A stretch of 64,000 nucleotides of DNA from NCBI RefSeq assembly GCF_004054195.1, contig NZ_SBIW01000003.1, positions 62,001-126,000 of the forward strand, written 5' to 3'. The stretch's first letter is position 1. The number at the start of each line of letters is the position of its first letter. The DNA is from Mucilaginibacter gilvus (GTDB lineage Bacteria > Bacteroidota > Bacteroidia > Sphingobacteriales > Sphingobacteriaceae). This document shows positions 9,401-16,884 of the stretch, in pieces. The position numbers and the translations under genes were made by a program. The notes under the pieces were generated by a model that saw nothing but the letters and a program-made list of their open reading frames with translations, was not told the origin of the DNA and ran no database searches.

Positions 9401-9677
9401 GAATGTCCACCAGGGGATGTCGCCAAATGCGGATGGCGTGAATGATGTGTTTACCATTGATGGTATTGGCGCTTACCCGGAAAACACCGTGCAGGTAATG
9501 AACAGCAATGGTGAGTTGATCTACAGCGTTAGCGGCTATAACAACTACAGCAAAGCTTTTGACGGGCACGCCGCCAACGGTACACTACAAAAATCGGGCA
9601 CGTATTTTTATTCACTGGAATATAAAAAGGGTGCCGAAGTGGTTCGTAAAACCGGCTATTTGATTATTAAGTACTGA
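3495..9677 (+). CDS. Giant T9SS-exported protein: 3x (IPT/TIG + propeller), 4x Fn3-like, gliding-motility-type CTD
   Basis: A 2060-residue protein. A long N-terminal signal region (hydrophobic stretch near residues 22-38, ending AFAA) is followed by three large modules. Each opens with an IPT/TIG domain (about 58-117, 563-623 and 989-1053; for example TSGAPGTLVTITGTGF and TAGPVGTIIKVTGTGF). Each continues with a propeller-like region full of LSADGNTAV-type repeats (about 150-545, 640-975 and 1070-1445), resembling FG-GAP/integrin-type blades. Four Fn3-like repeats of about 120 residues follow (about 1454-1945; each has SNTT...STLSW and SGWYCVYNGTG-type blocks). The end, MSPNADGVNDVFTIDGIG to YLIIKY, is a type B (CHU_C) sorting domain recognised by the type IX secretion system. 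It is therefore exported across the outer membrane and may be surface attached. There is no enzyme motif; an adhesive or binding role is inference. It is transcribed alone and ends in a strong terminator. Confidence 0.9.
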   Translation: MKNPALSAILLPKLSYRRAKAITLALAITCAAVSAFAAKPIPIANGRHATAFASTITSFAPTSGAPGTLVTITGTGFTAASTVTVGGKLAIVTSYTATQIVGMVMPGAATGKVTVNTGADVNSATNFTVTPTSFPTQQLGAKLADTATYPNAYQLQYAESHGGLPLPATSYRYKNVKQGNNVVVSADGNTAVAASLVGLNYETQQAYAIPGGLTFYEKHNGAWVKTGYYFLNFSIGPAPFGKALALNANGTVLFVTHSADFDPYNAPISIFEKQNGVWKPTTFQGYGQSVAVSADGNTAVTGYGALRYVRGGVIATEFTTVYHRINGNLTKDPTLPGDGSFNLTGIPDSVKTVDFGENKQAGGNVALSADGKTLAATSYSNGTFIMKLNGTQWVKEELLTGAAGLISLSADGNVLVSTNSGYPANTAPGYTKLFTRTGSTWSSAQIIPEAGTASITADGNIILFSGNSGPVIYARNNAGVWVKQNSALSADPATSVAISADGTTAFSGNVDDSSVGQVQTKIYTGNTVYENGQYTTTTDTSYRTDPYGSLTAYSVAPPTSIASVSPTTGPVGTLVKVTGVSLNGATLNIGGKDAIVVSNTGTVITGMVMPGAVTGPVIVTKGSTVTGGNFTVTATPYPKQQQGPIMADLNTYNGSRPVGQGSSFALSADGNTAIAGSLNGLNGVGRGGLTFYARTNGTWAQSGQYYASSSEDVRLGGSISINAEGTVAISGSNYLGEASNGLVYAFEKQNGLWKKTSELGHGRTSSLSADGNTAVVGYATYDGVRVTEGITVYHRVNGAWVKDPEVAGSPMPATIDLGSGVTAGSLVRISADGKTIAAVSGNDRGTHVLIHNGTNWVVQTHLPLGDNATSLSADGNILLIARNVYMRTGTAWSLAQTIAEPGDGAMSADGNSIIFTRNTGPVVYTRNGAGTWVKRNVTLSEKFAPAVAISADGTTAFSGDQTDFTFGLPNGPGVGSVTAYTTGDPITVASISPTAGPVGTIIKVTGTGFLGTTVKIGGVNAVNVSNTGTTLTALVMPGTNTGAVTITDGDISAGNFTVTPTLYPNIQQGPALADTSKYISHNSARAPLSLYRAQQGYSVAISADGNSALAGMGVGEIQNFVNGGVIFYERQNGSWKQSGGVFSTGSQNGNYGPRGYESTMNANGTIAIVTGQGARGINAGSFAAFYYKVNGVWTEGAGIGGGQTAALSADGNTAVIGDYHTGKGTKGGTPQIRTLKVYHRIGSNWVEGSDIPLSANTTITAAVTTSTAAISADAKVIAASSPVGSNQYTSVFVKTDADWVLATDLPNIAGDKLALSGDGALLLISNSNTGASVYSRNGDTWALKQQLPQNGRGSLNIDGSVIMFAEGSGTVVYTRSGNANWVKQTTSFGPSAGFAVAVSADGATAFIGNPRDSSKVPNQNVMIADANYPNVGDLTKPQPLGAAYAFVAGTPLNAPSGYANTLTFTNTTTTSTTLSWTKGNGGLRAVFIGVKGTAAPLPADYTTYNANAAYGSGKQLGTAGWYCVYNGDGSSVNISNLLAGTTYRAEVIEYNGSNGNERYLTTRFAPADVTTVKAVGTVQASAVTFAGTTGTTTTVNWVNGNGTGRVVFISNSNSGSPLPANVYYSANTRYTSGNQIGTTGWYCIYNGTGSTVNVVGLASAQNYRVAVVEYSGTIAAPKYLTTGIVPSNLATPIEAPTGYSTALTFSNTTATTSTLSWTNGNGAARIVFIKLGTSGGLTPVDGVGYAPNNPFTQGFPIDNGWYCVYRGTGSSVNLLGLSPSSTYRVSVVEYNGSGNTGGVAYGKRFNSNNVTTLAQPSVPATPPTGYAVSLAFSNTTATSSTLSWVNSNGAARAVFVRIGTSGALGVTQQTTYSANNTFALGTQAGTSGWFCVYNGTGNSVNISGLNPSTTYRATVIEYNGAAGLEGYNLSRYNGANTTTSAAPVLLLTTNQKRMLVEQDVLSEDINTELNVHQGMSPNADGVNDVFTIDGIGAYPENTVQVMNSNGELIYSVSGYNNYSKAFDGHAANGTLQKSGTYFYSLEYKKGAEVVRKTGYLIIKY

Positions 9678-9711
9678 TATTAAGGCAGGGAAGTACCCTA
9701 CATTTATAAAG

Positions 9712-9742
9712 AAGGCCACAGGGGATTTCCTTGTGGCCTTTT
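9712..9742 (+). terminator. Rho-independent terminator
   Basis: A stem of about 12 bp (aaggccacaggg / ttccttgtggcctt) with a 5-nt loop, followed by TTTT, 35 nt downstream of the giant secreted protein's stop codon. Confidence 0.8.
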
Positions 9743-9816
9743 GTGTGATTAGTGATGCCGTATTGAGGCGCAACCTATGTTGATGCTGGCCTAACGCTTA
9801 ATTTACCGAATAAGGA

Positions 9817-9999
9817 TTAAGCGTTGTCTTCGCCTTCTTTCTTTAGTAATTCCATCCTTCCGTCCTCGTTAATGCCATAGATAGAATGGATCTGCGTTTG
9901 CTGTTTAAAATCGGGTTCGCGCCGCCGGTTTTTGGGGCCAAACAGCGGCATCAGCACTAAAAAGGCGGTAACAATAACTTGTATAATAACATCTTCCAT
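9817..9999 (-). CDS. 60-residue single-span membrane microprotein
   Basis: It has one hydrophobic segment (VIIQVIVTAFLVLMPLF, residues 4-20), a basic stretch KNRRR, then a polar tail ending YGINEDGRMELLKKEGEDNA. A purine-rich AAGGGGAA lies just upstream of the ATG. It is similar in layout to the 62-residue protein at 16696-16884, which also has a span ending in PLF, a basic linker, and Y-x3-EDG followed by KK. The family is not one I recognise. It is probably real because of this second copy, but short. Confidence 0.55.
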   Translation of the reverse strand: MEDVIIQVIVTAFLVLMPLFGPKNRRREPDFKQQTQIHSIYGINEDGRMELLKKEGEDNA

Positions 10000-10151
10000 A
10001 AATTCCCCTTAAAGCAGTCGCTTCCCTAAAAAAATATAGGCTTAATATAGCTATATATTTTTATAAAAAAGCCAATACGTGTTATAACGCTCTAACGGCC
10101 TGTTTATTGGCGATATTGAGTATTAGTAAAGTTACGCTTAGGCGGTAAGGT

Positions 10152-10646
10152 TTAACCAGCCGATTGTTTGGACCTAACCGGGATCCATATTTCCTCTTCC
10201 GAATCTGCCGACTCGCTTTTATATTTTTCGCCCATGATGGCAAAGTGCAGGCGTTGGTCAACTACGTAAGCCGAGGAAGGCAGCCAATCTGTAAAAATAT
10301 AGCCGTACGTAACGGGGCCGGTACTTGCCGGCCCGTAATGTACAAATACCGCGTATAAGCCCTGGGGCGATAAGAGCGTTTCCATCCCAGCGGGAGTGTT
10401 TTCTAAAGATGATACCTCTACCGCCGCCCATTTCTCAAACTGTGCCGCCGGGTTAAAGCTGGTGAAAAACTGCTCCGGGTAAAGCTCTATCGAATAAAGT
10501 TCGGTGCCAATAGCATTAGCTATCTCCCTCCGCCGGGGCATAAATCTGCGCCACAGTTCGCCCGTTTTGTTATCAGCATAACTCATATTCAGGCGCTTGC
10601 CCACAAACGTTTTTTCGGGCAGTATTTCAAACCGGGGCTGCTGCAT
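10152..10646 (-). CDS. GyrI-like (AraC effector-binding) domain protein
   Basis: A 164-residue stand-alone GyrI-like small-molecule-binding domain. Features of the Bacteroidota branch are KTFVGKRLNMSYADN near the start, ELWRRFMPRR, FEKWAAVEV, PAGMETLLSPQGLYAVFVHYGP, and the C-terminal EEEIWIPVR in which the glutamates line the ligand pocket in relatives. There is no DNA-binding domain. Its ATG shares one base with the stop codon of the M61 peptidase gene (TAATG), so translation is probably coupled. It may bind a hydrophobic or cationic small molecule; the ligand is unknown. Confidence 0.88.
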   Translation of the reverse strand: MQQPRFEILPEKTFVGKRLNMSYADNKTGELWRRFMPRRREIANAIGTELYSIELYPEQFFTSFNPAAQFEKWAAVEVSSLENTPAGMETLLSPQGLYAVFVHYGPASTGPVTYGYIFTDWLPSSAYVVDQRLHFAIMGEKYKSESADSEEEIWIPVRSKQSAG

Positions 10647-12469
10647 TATTTGCCTTCGAGTTTTTTAAGTGCCGCCTGTTGTTCTGCCGATGGGTTAGCC
10701 ATTGGTGCCAGGTAGTTCTTGGTTTTAAAATGGCCGTCAAAGATGGGGCCCTTCATGGTTTTTTCTTTGCCATCCCGTAATACGGTAATCTCAATTTCGG
10801 GGTGTTTGGTGTTCTCGTTAAAATACTCCTCCCAAACGTCATTAAGGTTGGCCTGTGTTATTTCCACGCCATCCATCTTTTTAAAAATATCGCCCTCTTT
10901 TATTTTTAGCGGGTTATCGCCTACGTTGGTAAAAACAAACATGTCGTTCTCAAACTTCAAGCCCATTTTGCCGGGATAAAAGGCCTGTATATCCTTCTGC
11001 GCGGAGTACTCATAGCCAACTTTGGCCAGGTAGTCTCCATACGGAACGGTTTCGGTACCTACAATGTACTTATCAATAAATTGCCTTACATCCGGATGGG
11101 AGGCGGCTACAAAGTCGTTTAAAAAGTCATCGTCGTTAAAGGGTTTACTTGCGCCGTATTTTTGGGTGAGTGAGATGATAACGCCCTTCAGGTCCTTAGT
11201 GCCGCCGGTTTTCTCGCGGATGAACATATCCAGCGCGAAGCCGATGAGCGCGCCCTTATTGTATACGCTGCTGTACTTTTTCTGGAAGCTATCTTCCATT
11301 ACGCGCTTGCTCATTTCCGTCATCGAAAAATTGCCGAACTCTTCCGCGGCGTTCATTTTGCTCCGCATTTCTTTAAAATAACCTTTCTCGTCTACCAGTC
11401 CGTTTTGCAGTTGTATCAGGTGGGCAAAATACTCGGTAACGCCCTCGTACATCCACAGGTGGGCAGACATTTTTGGATCGGTGAAATCAAAGTTCTCAAT
11501 CTCGAAACTGTGCAGATTGAGTGGGGTAAGAATATGCAAAAACTCGTGCGACGATACATCGTTCACCATCGATACCAGGTCTTTCTCGTACTGCACCTCT
11601 GGTAAATAATATAACGACGAGTAGTTGTGTTCCAGCGCGCCGTAGCCACCTTCGCCGTTCTTGCGGTCGGCGAGGGCTTTTTTAGGATCCTCAAAATAAT
11701 AAAGAAACTGGTACGATTTTACCGGCAAGCCATTAAAAAAGGCGCTGAGCGATGCGGCGATAGGTTTTAGGTAGCCTGCCACCTGCGCGCTTTTTACCTT
11801 GCCCGTTGCCGAAAATACAAACACGTTTATTTTGCTTTGGCCCACATAAAACGATGTAGTATCCGGGCGGGAGTAGATCACCGGGTTATCGGCCAGGTAA
11901 ACAAAATCCCGCGCTTTTATTACATCCAGGTTGGCTGCAGGGTGCTCTACATTCAAATGTGTGGCACCAAAAAAATCCTGTGGTTTGCTAATGCTTACTT
12001 CTATCGGTAGTTTTTTATAATCTTCAAAATAGCCGTAAAACGCGTGGTTATTCATCACCACGTTTACACCAGCCTCTATATTGCTGCCACCGGGCTGAAA
12101 GATAAAATCGTCGTGTTTTTGGTCCCAGGTATCGTTCACCTTGTATTTGATGGTAGCAAGGGTGGTAGCATTGTTGATACGATATTGATCCTTATTTAGT
12201 TTTTCGGCCTTTAGTTTTTTGCCGTCTTTATCAAAAGCTTCAAAGTTGACAATGAAGCGCCCAAAATCCTTACGGGCATAAGAGCCGGGGATAGCCTTGG
12301 CGAAGGAGAATACGTTGCTCTCCTGCGAAATAGCGGGTGTGGTAAGCGTTACTGCCACCTGGTCGTTAGTGATGTTTACCAGGTCTACCGCGTAGGCGTA
12401 TTTCTGCTGCGCGTAGCTGCAGATAGAAATGGCAGAGAATAATAAGCTGAAGGGGATGAATTTCTTCAT
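10646..12469 (-). CDS. M61-family metallopeptidase with PDZ domain, secreted
   Basis: A protein of 607 residues from the chosen ATG at 12467-12469, which puts signal peptide MKKFIPFSLLFSAISICSYAQ at the N terminus; longer starts lack a proper leader. The zinc motif HEFLH (HExxH) is near residue 307, with the downstream conserved segment MYEGVTEYFA supplying the glutamate typical of M61 (glycyl aminopeptidase family). A PDZ domain follows at about 500-590 (FTNVGDNPLKIKEGDIF). It likely acts in the periplasm or outside the outer membrane on peptides. It is coupled to the GyrI-like gene downstream by a 1-base overlap. Confidence 0.92.
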   Translation of the reverse strand: MKKFIPFSLLFSAISICSYAQQKYAYAVDLVNITNDQVAVTLTTPAISQESNVFSFAKAIPGSYARKDFGRFIVNFEAFDKDGKKLKAEKLNKDQYRINNATTLATIKYKVNDTWDQKHDDFIFQPGGSNIEAGVNVVMNNHAFYGYFEDYKKLPIEVSISKPQDFFGATHLNVEHPAANLDVIKARDFVYLADNPVIYSRPDTTSFYVGQSKINVFVFSATGKVKSAQVAGYLKPIAASLSAFFNGLPVKSYQFLYYFEDPKKALADRKNGEGGYGALEHNYSSLYYLPEVQYEKDLVSMVNDVSSHEFLHILTPLNLHSFEIENFDFTDPKMSAHLWMYEGVTEYFAHLIQLQNGLVDEKGYFKEMRSKMNAAEEFGNFSMTEMSKRVMEDSFQKKYSSVYNKGALIGFALDMFIREKTGGTKDLKGVIISLTQKYGASKPFNDDDFLNDFVAASHPDVRQFIDKYIVGTETVPYGDYLAKVGYEYSAQKDIQAFYPGKMGLKFENDMFVFTNVGDNPLKIKEGDIFKKMDGVEITQANLNDVWEEYFNENTKHPEIEITVLRDGKEKTMKGPIFDGHFKTKNYLAPMANPSAEQQAALKKLEGK

Positions 12470-12652
12470 GGGAATTGAATAAGGTTTATGGGTATGAAAA
12501 TAGGGGTTTGGCGCGGTTTTACAAAAAGGATATGAGAAAAAAATATCGTCGCGTATCACCCCTTAAATGGCCGTATTTACACCCGCCGGCTTTTTGGCAA
12601 TGGGCGTACCTTTATCATAGCAACCAATTGATAAACATTTGTAATTAACACT

Positions 12653-13159
12653 ATGATACAGCAAGCCATTAACGAGTACAAAACCGCCACCGATAACTTT
12701 TTAAAGGTATTGGGCATGTTTAACCAACAGCAATTTAACACGGTGCCATTTGAGGGCAGTTGGACGCCCGCCCAGGTTGCCGACCATATGCTGAAATCGC
12801 AGTGGGGATTGCCGCAGGTGCTCACCGGTAACACCAAACCCGCCGATAGAAAGCCCGATGCAGGCAATGCGTTTATAGAAAAAATATTTTTGGATTTCAG
12901 CGCCAAATATAAATCCCTGGAATTTATATTACCTACCGAAGAACCGCAGGATAAAACCGAAGTGCTGAGTAAATACAATGCTAAAAGCGAAGAGATCCGG
13001 CAAACCTTTGAACCGCTCGACCCGACCGACATCTGCCTCGATTTTGAGGTGCCCGGCTCGGGGCCTTTCACCAGGTTAGAGTGGCTGCATTTTGTGGCCT
13101 GCCACACCATTAGGCATACACACCAGCTGGAAAATATCCACCAGGTGCTGGTGAATTAG
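12653..13159 (+). CDS. DinB-family protein
   Basis: A 168-residue four-helix protein of the DinB/YfiT superfamily. Metal-ligand histidines are in SWTPAQVADHML (near residue 45) and HTIRHTHQLENI (near 150-160), the usual three-His layout. In other bacteria relatives act as thiol-dependent S-transferases (bacillithiol type); many Bacteroidota copies have no known substrate. It is transcribed divergently from the M61 gene and followed by a dispersed repeat. Confidence 0.88.
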   Translation: MIQQAINEYKTATDNFLKVLGMFNQQQFNTVPFEGSWTPAQVADHMLKSQWGLPQVLTGNTKPADRKPDAGNAFIEKIFLDFSAKYKSLEFILPTEEPQDKTEVLSKYNAKSEEIRQTFEPLDPTDICLDFEVPGSGPFTRLEWLHFVACHTIRHTHQLENIHQVLVN

Positions 13160-13185
13160 GTGTTAGAGAAACCGCTTGCCATGCC

Positions 13186-13275
13186 GAGCGATAGCGAAGC
13201 ATCTGATCGCCGCCCGGTAGCCAACGTGCTTTTGCGGTTATTGTATGGCGTGTAATAGATCCTTCGCTATCGCTC
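13186..13275. repeat. Inverted repeat, gagcgatagcgaag family
   Basis: The left arm gagcgatagcgaagc (13186-13200) and the right arm gatccttcgctatcgctc (13258-13275) are inverted copies around a 57-nt centre. Sequence of this kind (gcgaagcatct / gatccttcgctatcgctcag) is typical of dispersed intergenic elements in Bacteroidota. It sits between convergent genes and may end transcription from both sides. Confidence 0.65.
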
Positions 13276-13334
13276 AGGATGAACTGTGTTTTTAAGCGAT
13301 AAGGATTGCAGTGGATACCACGCACGAAACAAAC

Positions 13335-13964
13335 TTACACCACCAGTTTCCCCTTCATTACCATACTTTTCCAAAAGTAGGGCAGCCGGCCGCAGCCAAC
13401 AAAATTGGTAACCTCAAAGCCGGTTTGGGTAAGCAACTGGCCCAGCGATGCCTTAGACCAGAATTTGATATGCCCGCCAACCGCAACCGCGTTGGTATGC
13501 TTGTCCCACTTGTTAAAAACGCTCAGCATCAAATTTTTAAAATAGCCGTGGTAGGGGGTGGTCAATATCAGTTCGCCGCCGCCATTTTTAGTGAGCACAT
13601 CTTTACAAAGCGCCATGAAAATAAAGGGGTTATAAATATGCTCTATCACCTCGGTAGATACGATGGTATCAAACGGCATGTCGCGTATTTCGGCGGGGAG
13701 TTGGTTGTCGTCAAGGTCCTGGATAAAAAAGCGGCCCGGGTTAACTTTATTGGCAATGGCAATGCCGGTTTGCGAGGCATCAATTCCGTAGGCATTGTAC
13801 CCCTGTGAAATAAGGAAGTTTACCAGGTAGCCGTTGCCGCACCCCAGATCGAGGATGCAACGGTTCTTGTCTTTATTTAAAAGCGAGATCATAGTGGATT
13901 GAACGTATTGCCAAAATGGACGGGCATCTTCGCTGAAGAAACTATGTTCTTGATATTCTGCCAT
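13335..13964 (-). CDS. Class I SAM-dependent methyltransferase
   Basis: A 209-residue protein. Motif I CILDLGCGNGYLV (near residues 36-48) binds S-adenosylmethionine, YGIDAS is motif II, and FDTIVSTEVIEHIYNP is the UbiG/COQ3-like motif region. The substrate is not evident; relatives act on quinones, lipids or polysaccharide ends. It converges on the dinB gene across the inverted repeat and is divergent from the histidine kinase. Confidence 0.88.
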   Translation of the reverse strand: MAEYQEHSFFSEDARPFWQYVQSTMISLLNKDKNRCILDLGCGNGYLVNFLISQGYNAYGIDASQTGIAIANKVNPGRFFIQDLDDNQLPAEIRDMPFDTIVSTEVIEHIYNPFIFMALCKDVLTKNGGGELILTTPYHGYFKNLMLSVFNKWDKHTNAVAVGGHIKFWSKASLGQLLTQTGFEVTNFVGCGRLPYFWKSMVMKGKLVV

Positions 13965-14156
13965 AAATAATTATATATTTTGCTGCAATATAATATATTT
14001 TTCATAACGAATAAGGCCTTTATATAACAAAATTGAATACTTAAAACACACATCAAGATTTTGCGTTATTATACAGAACTTTTATAAATTAGCCTTTTAT
14101 TTTCAGTTCCGCACCGATATTTGCCGCCCTGTTTTAAGAAAATATATTTTTACGGT

Positions 14157-16043
14157 ATGTCTACATCTACCTCCGAGATCGGTTATCAGGATATTTTTAA
14201 ATGCAGCCCGGCTGCCATACTCATTATTGATATAGACGCGCCGTATTATACCATACTGGATGCTAATGATGCCTATTGCAACGCCACCAATACGCAGCGC
14301 TGTGATATGATAGGCACCTCAGTTTTTGGCTCATTCCCGGCCAACCCAACAGATGAGGTGTCGCATAATATCGAAATGACACACTTTTCTTTTCAGCAGG
14401 CTATTCAAACCAAACAATCGCATACTATGTACAACTACCGGTATGATATCCCCATTCGCGGTACCAATGAGTTTGAAGAGCGTTACTGGACAACTACCAA
14501 CACCCCTATATTGGATGCCGATGGCCAGGTAAGGTATTTTATCCATTCGCCCGCCAACGTTACCGAGTTGTATAAGCTAAACCAAAAAGAGCAGGCAGGG
14601 ATAGACGCGCTAAAAAATCAGCGACAGCAGTTATATTCCTCTTTTATGCAGGCACCCCTTGGCATCTGCATCATTAGCGGGGGCGACCTGGTAGTACAAA
14701 TGGCTAACGACAGTTACCTGGAACTGGTGGGTAAAAGCCGTGCCGAGTTGGAGCAGCAGGGTATTTGGGATGCCGTACCCGAAGCCGCCGAGGCTTACGC
14801 GCCGGTATTAAATAAAGTGATTGAAACAGGCGAGGCCTTTTTTGCCAAGGAACACGAGGTTACGATGATCCGCAAGGGCAGGCCCGAAAGAATTTTTATG
14901 GATTTTGTGTACGAGCCGATAAGCGACGTAGCAGGCGTTAACAACGCCGTTATGGTAATTGCCATAGATGTTACCGATAAAGTTGTTGCCCGCCGCCGTA
15001 TTGAAGAAGCTGAAGAGCGCGCCAGGTTGGCCATAGATGCCGCCGAGATAGGAACCTTTGACTTCGACCCCGCTAATGACAATATTGTAACGTCTGATAG
15101 GTTTAACGCTATTTTTGGTTTTGATGGTCCGCGCAGTCGCGACGAGTTCAGGGAGCGCATGCATAAAGATGACCTTGCTTTGCGACAGGCCGCGCATGCC
15201 CGTGCGCCAGAAACGGGTAAAATATTTTACGAAACCCGCCTCATCTGGCCCGATGAAAGCCTGCACTGGATCCGGGTACAGGCCGATGTGTATTTCAATG
15301 GCACCGATAAGCCCTATCGCATGCTGGGTACCGTTTTAGATATCACCGAATTTAAACGCCTGCAGCAGCAGAAGGACGATTTTATAAGTGTTGCCAGCCA
15401 TGAGCTTAAAACGCCCATGACATCGGTAAAAGCATCGATGCAGTTGCTGGAGCGGCTGGTGAAAACGCAGCCCTCGTCTGATAAGATCCCATTGTTTTTA
15501 GATAAGGCCAACACCAACCTTACCAAAATGCAGCACCTGGTTGATGCGCTTTTAAATGTATCTAAAATTGCGGCCGGGCAACTGGCATTGCATAAAACAG
15601 ACTTTGTTGCGGCCGAAATGGTAAACGAGTGTTGCGACCACGTGCGCCTGATGGGTACGCATGAACTCATCCTCAGCGGGGATACCCAATTGCAGGTACA
15701 CGCCGATAAGGAACGGATAGACCAGGTAGTGGTAAACCTGGTTAACAACGCCGTAAAATACGCGCCCGATTCCAATAAAATACTCTTCCACATCGCCCAA
15801 ACGGGCAACATGGCAAAAATATCCGTACAGGACTTTGGGAGGGGCATCCCACCCGAAAAACTGCCGCATTTATTTGAGCGATATTACCGTGTTGACGCCA
15901 GCGGTGTACAATTTAGCGGCCTCGGCTTGGGATTGTATATCAGCGCCGAGATCATTGAGCGCCACGGAGGTAAAATAGGAGTTGATAGCGTAGTAGGCGA
16001 GGGGAGTACCTTTTGGTTTACTCTGCCGTTGAAATCAAACTAA
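14157..16043 (+). CDS. PAS-domain sensor histidine kinase (orphan)
   Basis: 628 residues from the ATG at 14157; a TTG 36 nt upstream is a weaker start. There are no membrane spans, so it is a cytoplasmic sensor. Three PAS/PAC modules come first (about 1-145, 150-290, 290-405; PAC ends such as HSPANVTELYK and MLGTVLDITEFKRL). The dimerisation domain has its phosphoacceptor His in FISVASHELKTPMTSVK. The ATPase domain has N-box NLVNNAVKYAP, DFGRGIPP, and the G-box GLGLGLYISAEI. No response regulator is adjacent. The signal is unknown. Confidence 0.92.
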   Translation: MSTSTSEIGYQDIFKCSPAAILIIDIDAPYYTILDANDAYCNATNTQRCDMIGTSVFGSFPANPTDEVSHNIEMTHFSFQQAIQTKQSHTMYNYRYDIPIRGTNEFEERYWTTTNTPILDADGQVRYFIHSPANVTELYKLNQKEQAGIDALKNQRQQLYSSFMQAPLGICIISGGDLVVQMANDSYLELVGKSRAELEQQGIWDAVPEAAEAYAPVLNKVIETGEAFFAKEHEVTMIRKGRPERIFMDFVYEPISDVAGVNNAVMVIAIDVTDKVVARRRIEEAEERARLAIDAAEIGTFDFDPANDNIVTSDRFNAIFGFDGPRSRDEFRERMHKDDLALRQAAHARAPETGKIFYETRLIWPDESLHWIRVQADVYFNGTDKPYRMLGTVLDITEFKRLQQQKDDFISVASHELKTPMTSVKASMQLLERLVKTQPSSDKIPLFLDKANTNLTKMQHLVDALLNVSKIAAGQLALHKTDFVAAEMVNECCDHVRLMGTHELILSGDTQLQVHADKERIDQVVVNLVNNAVKYAPDSNKILFHIAQTGNMAKISVQDFGRGIPPEKLPHLFERYYRVDASGVQFSGLGLGLYISAEIIERHGGKIGVDSVVGEGSTFWFTLPLKSN

Positions 16044-16055
16044 GGGGCCGTACAC

Positions 16056-16448
16056 CTAAATATTATTGGAGCTCTTTAACGCCCAAAAAACCAGCACCGG
16101 CTGAAAGAACAGCCTGACCAACCTTTTCCTGTCAGTATCCAAACCGAAAGCGCTGCGCTTATTTTGGTATTGCGAAATATTGCCCGGGAAAACACCCACA
16201 AAAAATGCGGCCGCTGCTTTACCAACCGCTTCCTGGTATTTATCAGGCGTAAGCACCAGGGCGCTGCCCAGCGCAATTTCTGCAATGCCGGAGTACACCA
16301 CGGTATCATCTTTATCCAGCGGTACCCAATCCGGCACCTGCGCCCTAAAGTCCTTCCGTGCAAAAGTAAGATGGCTGATGCCCGCGAGTATCAAATTTGC
16401 ACCCAGCACAATCCGCGCCGCTTTCCTTATATGTTTTGCTTTTGCCAT
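16056..16448 (-). CDS. DoxX-family membrane protein
   Basis: A 130-residue protein with four hydrophobic segments. It opens with IRKAARIVLGANLILAGISHL and contains DWVPL and FVGVFPGNISQY, patterns seen in DoxX-like proteins of Bacteroidota. The biochemical role is not established. It converges on the histidine kinase gene with a 12-bp gap. Confidence 0.8.
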   Translation of the reverse strand: MAKAKHIRKAARIVLGANLILAGISHLTFARKDFRAQVPDWVPLDKDDTVVYSGIAEIALGSALVLTPDKYQEAVGKAAAAFFVGVFPGNISQYQNKRSAFGLDTDRKRLVRLFFQPVLVFWALKSSNNI

Positions 16449-16695
16449 GTTGCTTTTAATTGATGGTATGCAAATACTGTTCCAAGGGTGATTGCAGCAA
16501 TTTGAAAAGGTAAATCAGTATTGCTTAGGTTAGGTTCTGCCCCGCTTTCCCTGCAATCCGCCGGTAGAAGCGGGCTTTTCGTACAATCGGGTTTAGTTGG
16601 GTTGGGGTTGCGCACTAATAGCGACACCCAAATTCTCAATCGGTCGCCCCCCTTGACACAAACGCCAGGGAATTTATGCGGTGGGTGTGAAAGGG

Positions 16696-16884
16696 TTAAT
16701 AATCTGTTTTATAGGGGTTGTCGGTCTTTTTCCTCCATTCAATTCCATCTTCACTCACACTATACTCAGAATATGCTTCCGAATCATTCTTTTTTTTATA
16801 AGATGCCTTTCGTTGTCTGCCCGATACAAATAACGGCAGCGAAATTATGCAGAAAAAGACAAAAAGTTTTGCCAGTGTTAACAT
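16696..16884 (-). CDS. 62-residue single-span membrane microprotein
   Basis: It has a hydrophobic segment near the N terminus (LFVFFCIISLPLFV), a basic linker SGRQRKASYKKK, then YSVSEDGIEWRKKTDNPYK to the end. It shares layout and the Y-x3-EDG-x3/4-KK tail motif with the protein at 9817-9999. It may be a lineage-specific small family. No function is recognised. Confidence 0.55.
   Translation of the reverse strand: MLTLAKLFVFFCIISLPLFVSGRQRKASYKKKNDSEAYSEYSVSEDGIEWRKKTDNPYKTDY

Noticed and set aside
12470-12559. An upstream extension of the M61 peptidase
   Set aside because: It would put about 30 residues before a good signal peptide and has no ribosome-site support.
14121-14156. A TTG start for the PAS histidine kinase
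   Set aside because: The following ATG gives a more normal start and the extra 12 residues are not family-like.
16449-16695. A decayed gene or terminator between DoxX and the 62-residue protein
   Set aside because: A cccgctt/aagcggg pairing is present, but it lacks a T-tract in the direction of transcription. Translations show no family. It may be one more repeat copy, but I cannot support that.
9817-16884. A mobile island spanning the small membrane proteins
   Set aside because: Gene content is ordinary, with no integrase, tRNA or change in base use that I can see.
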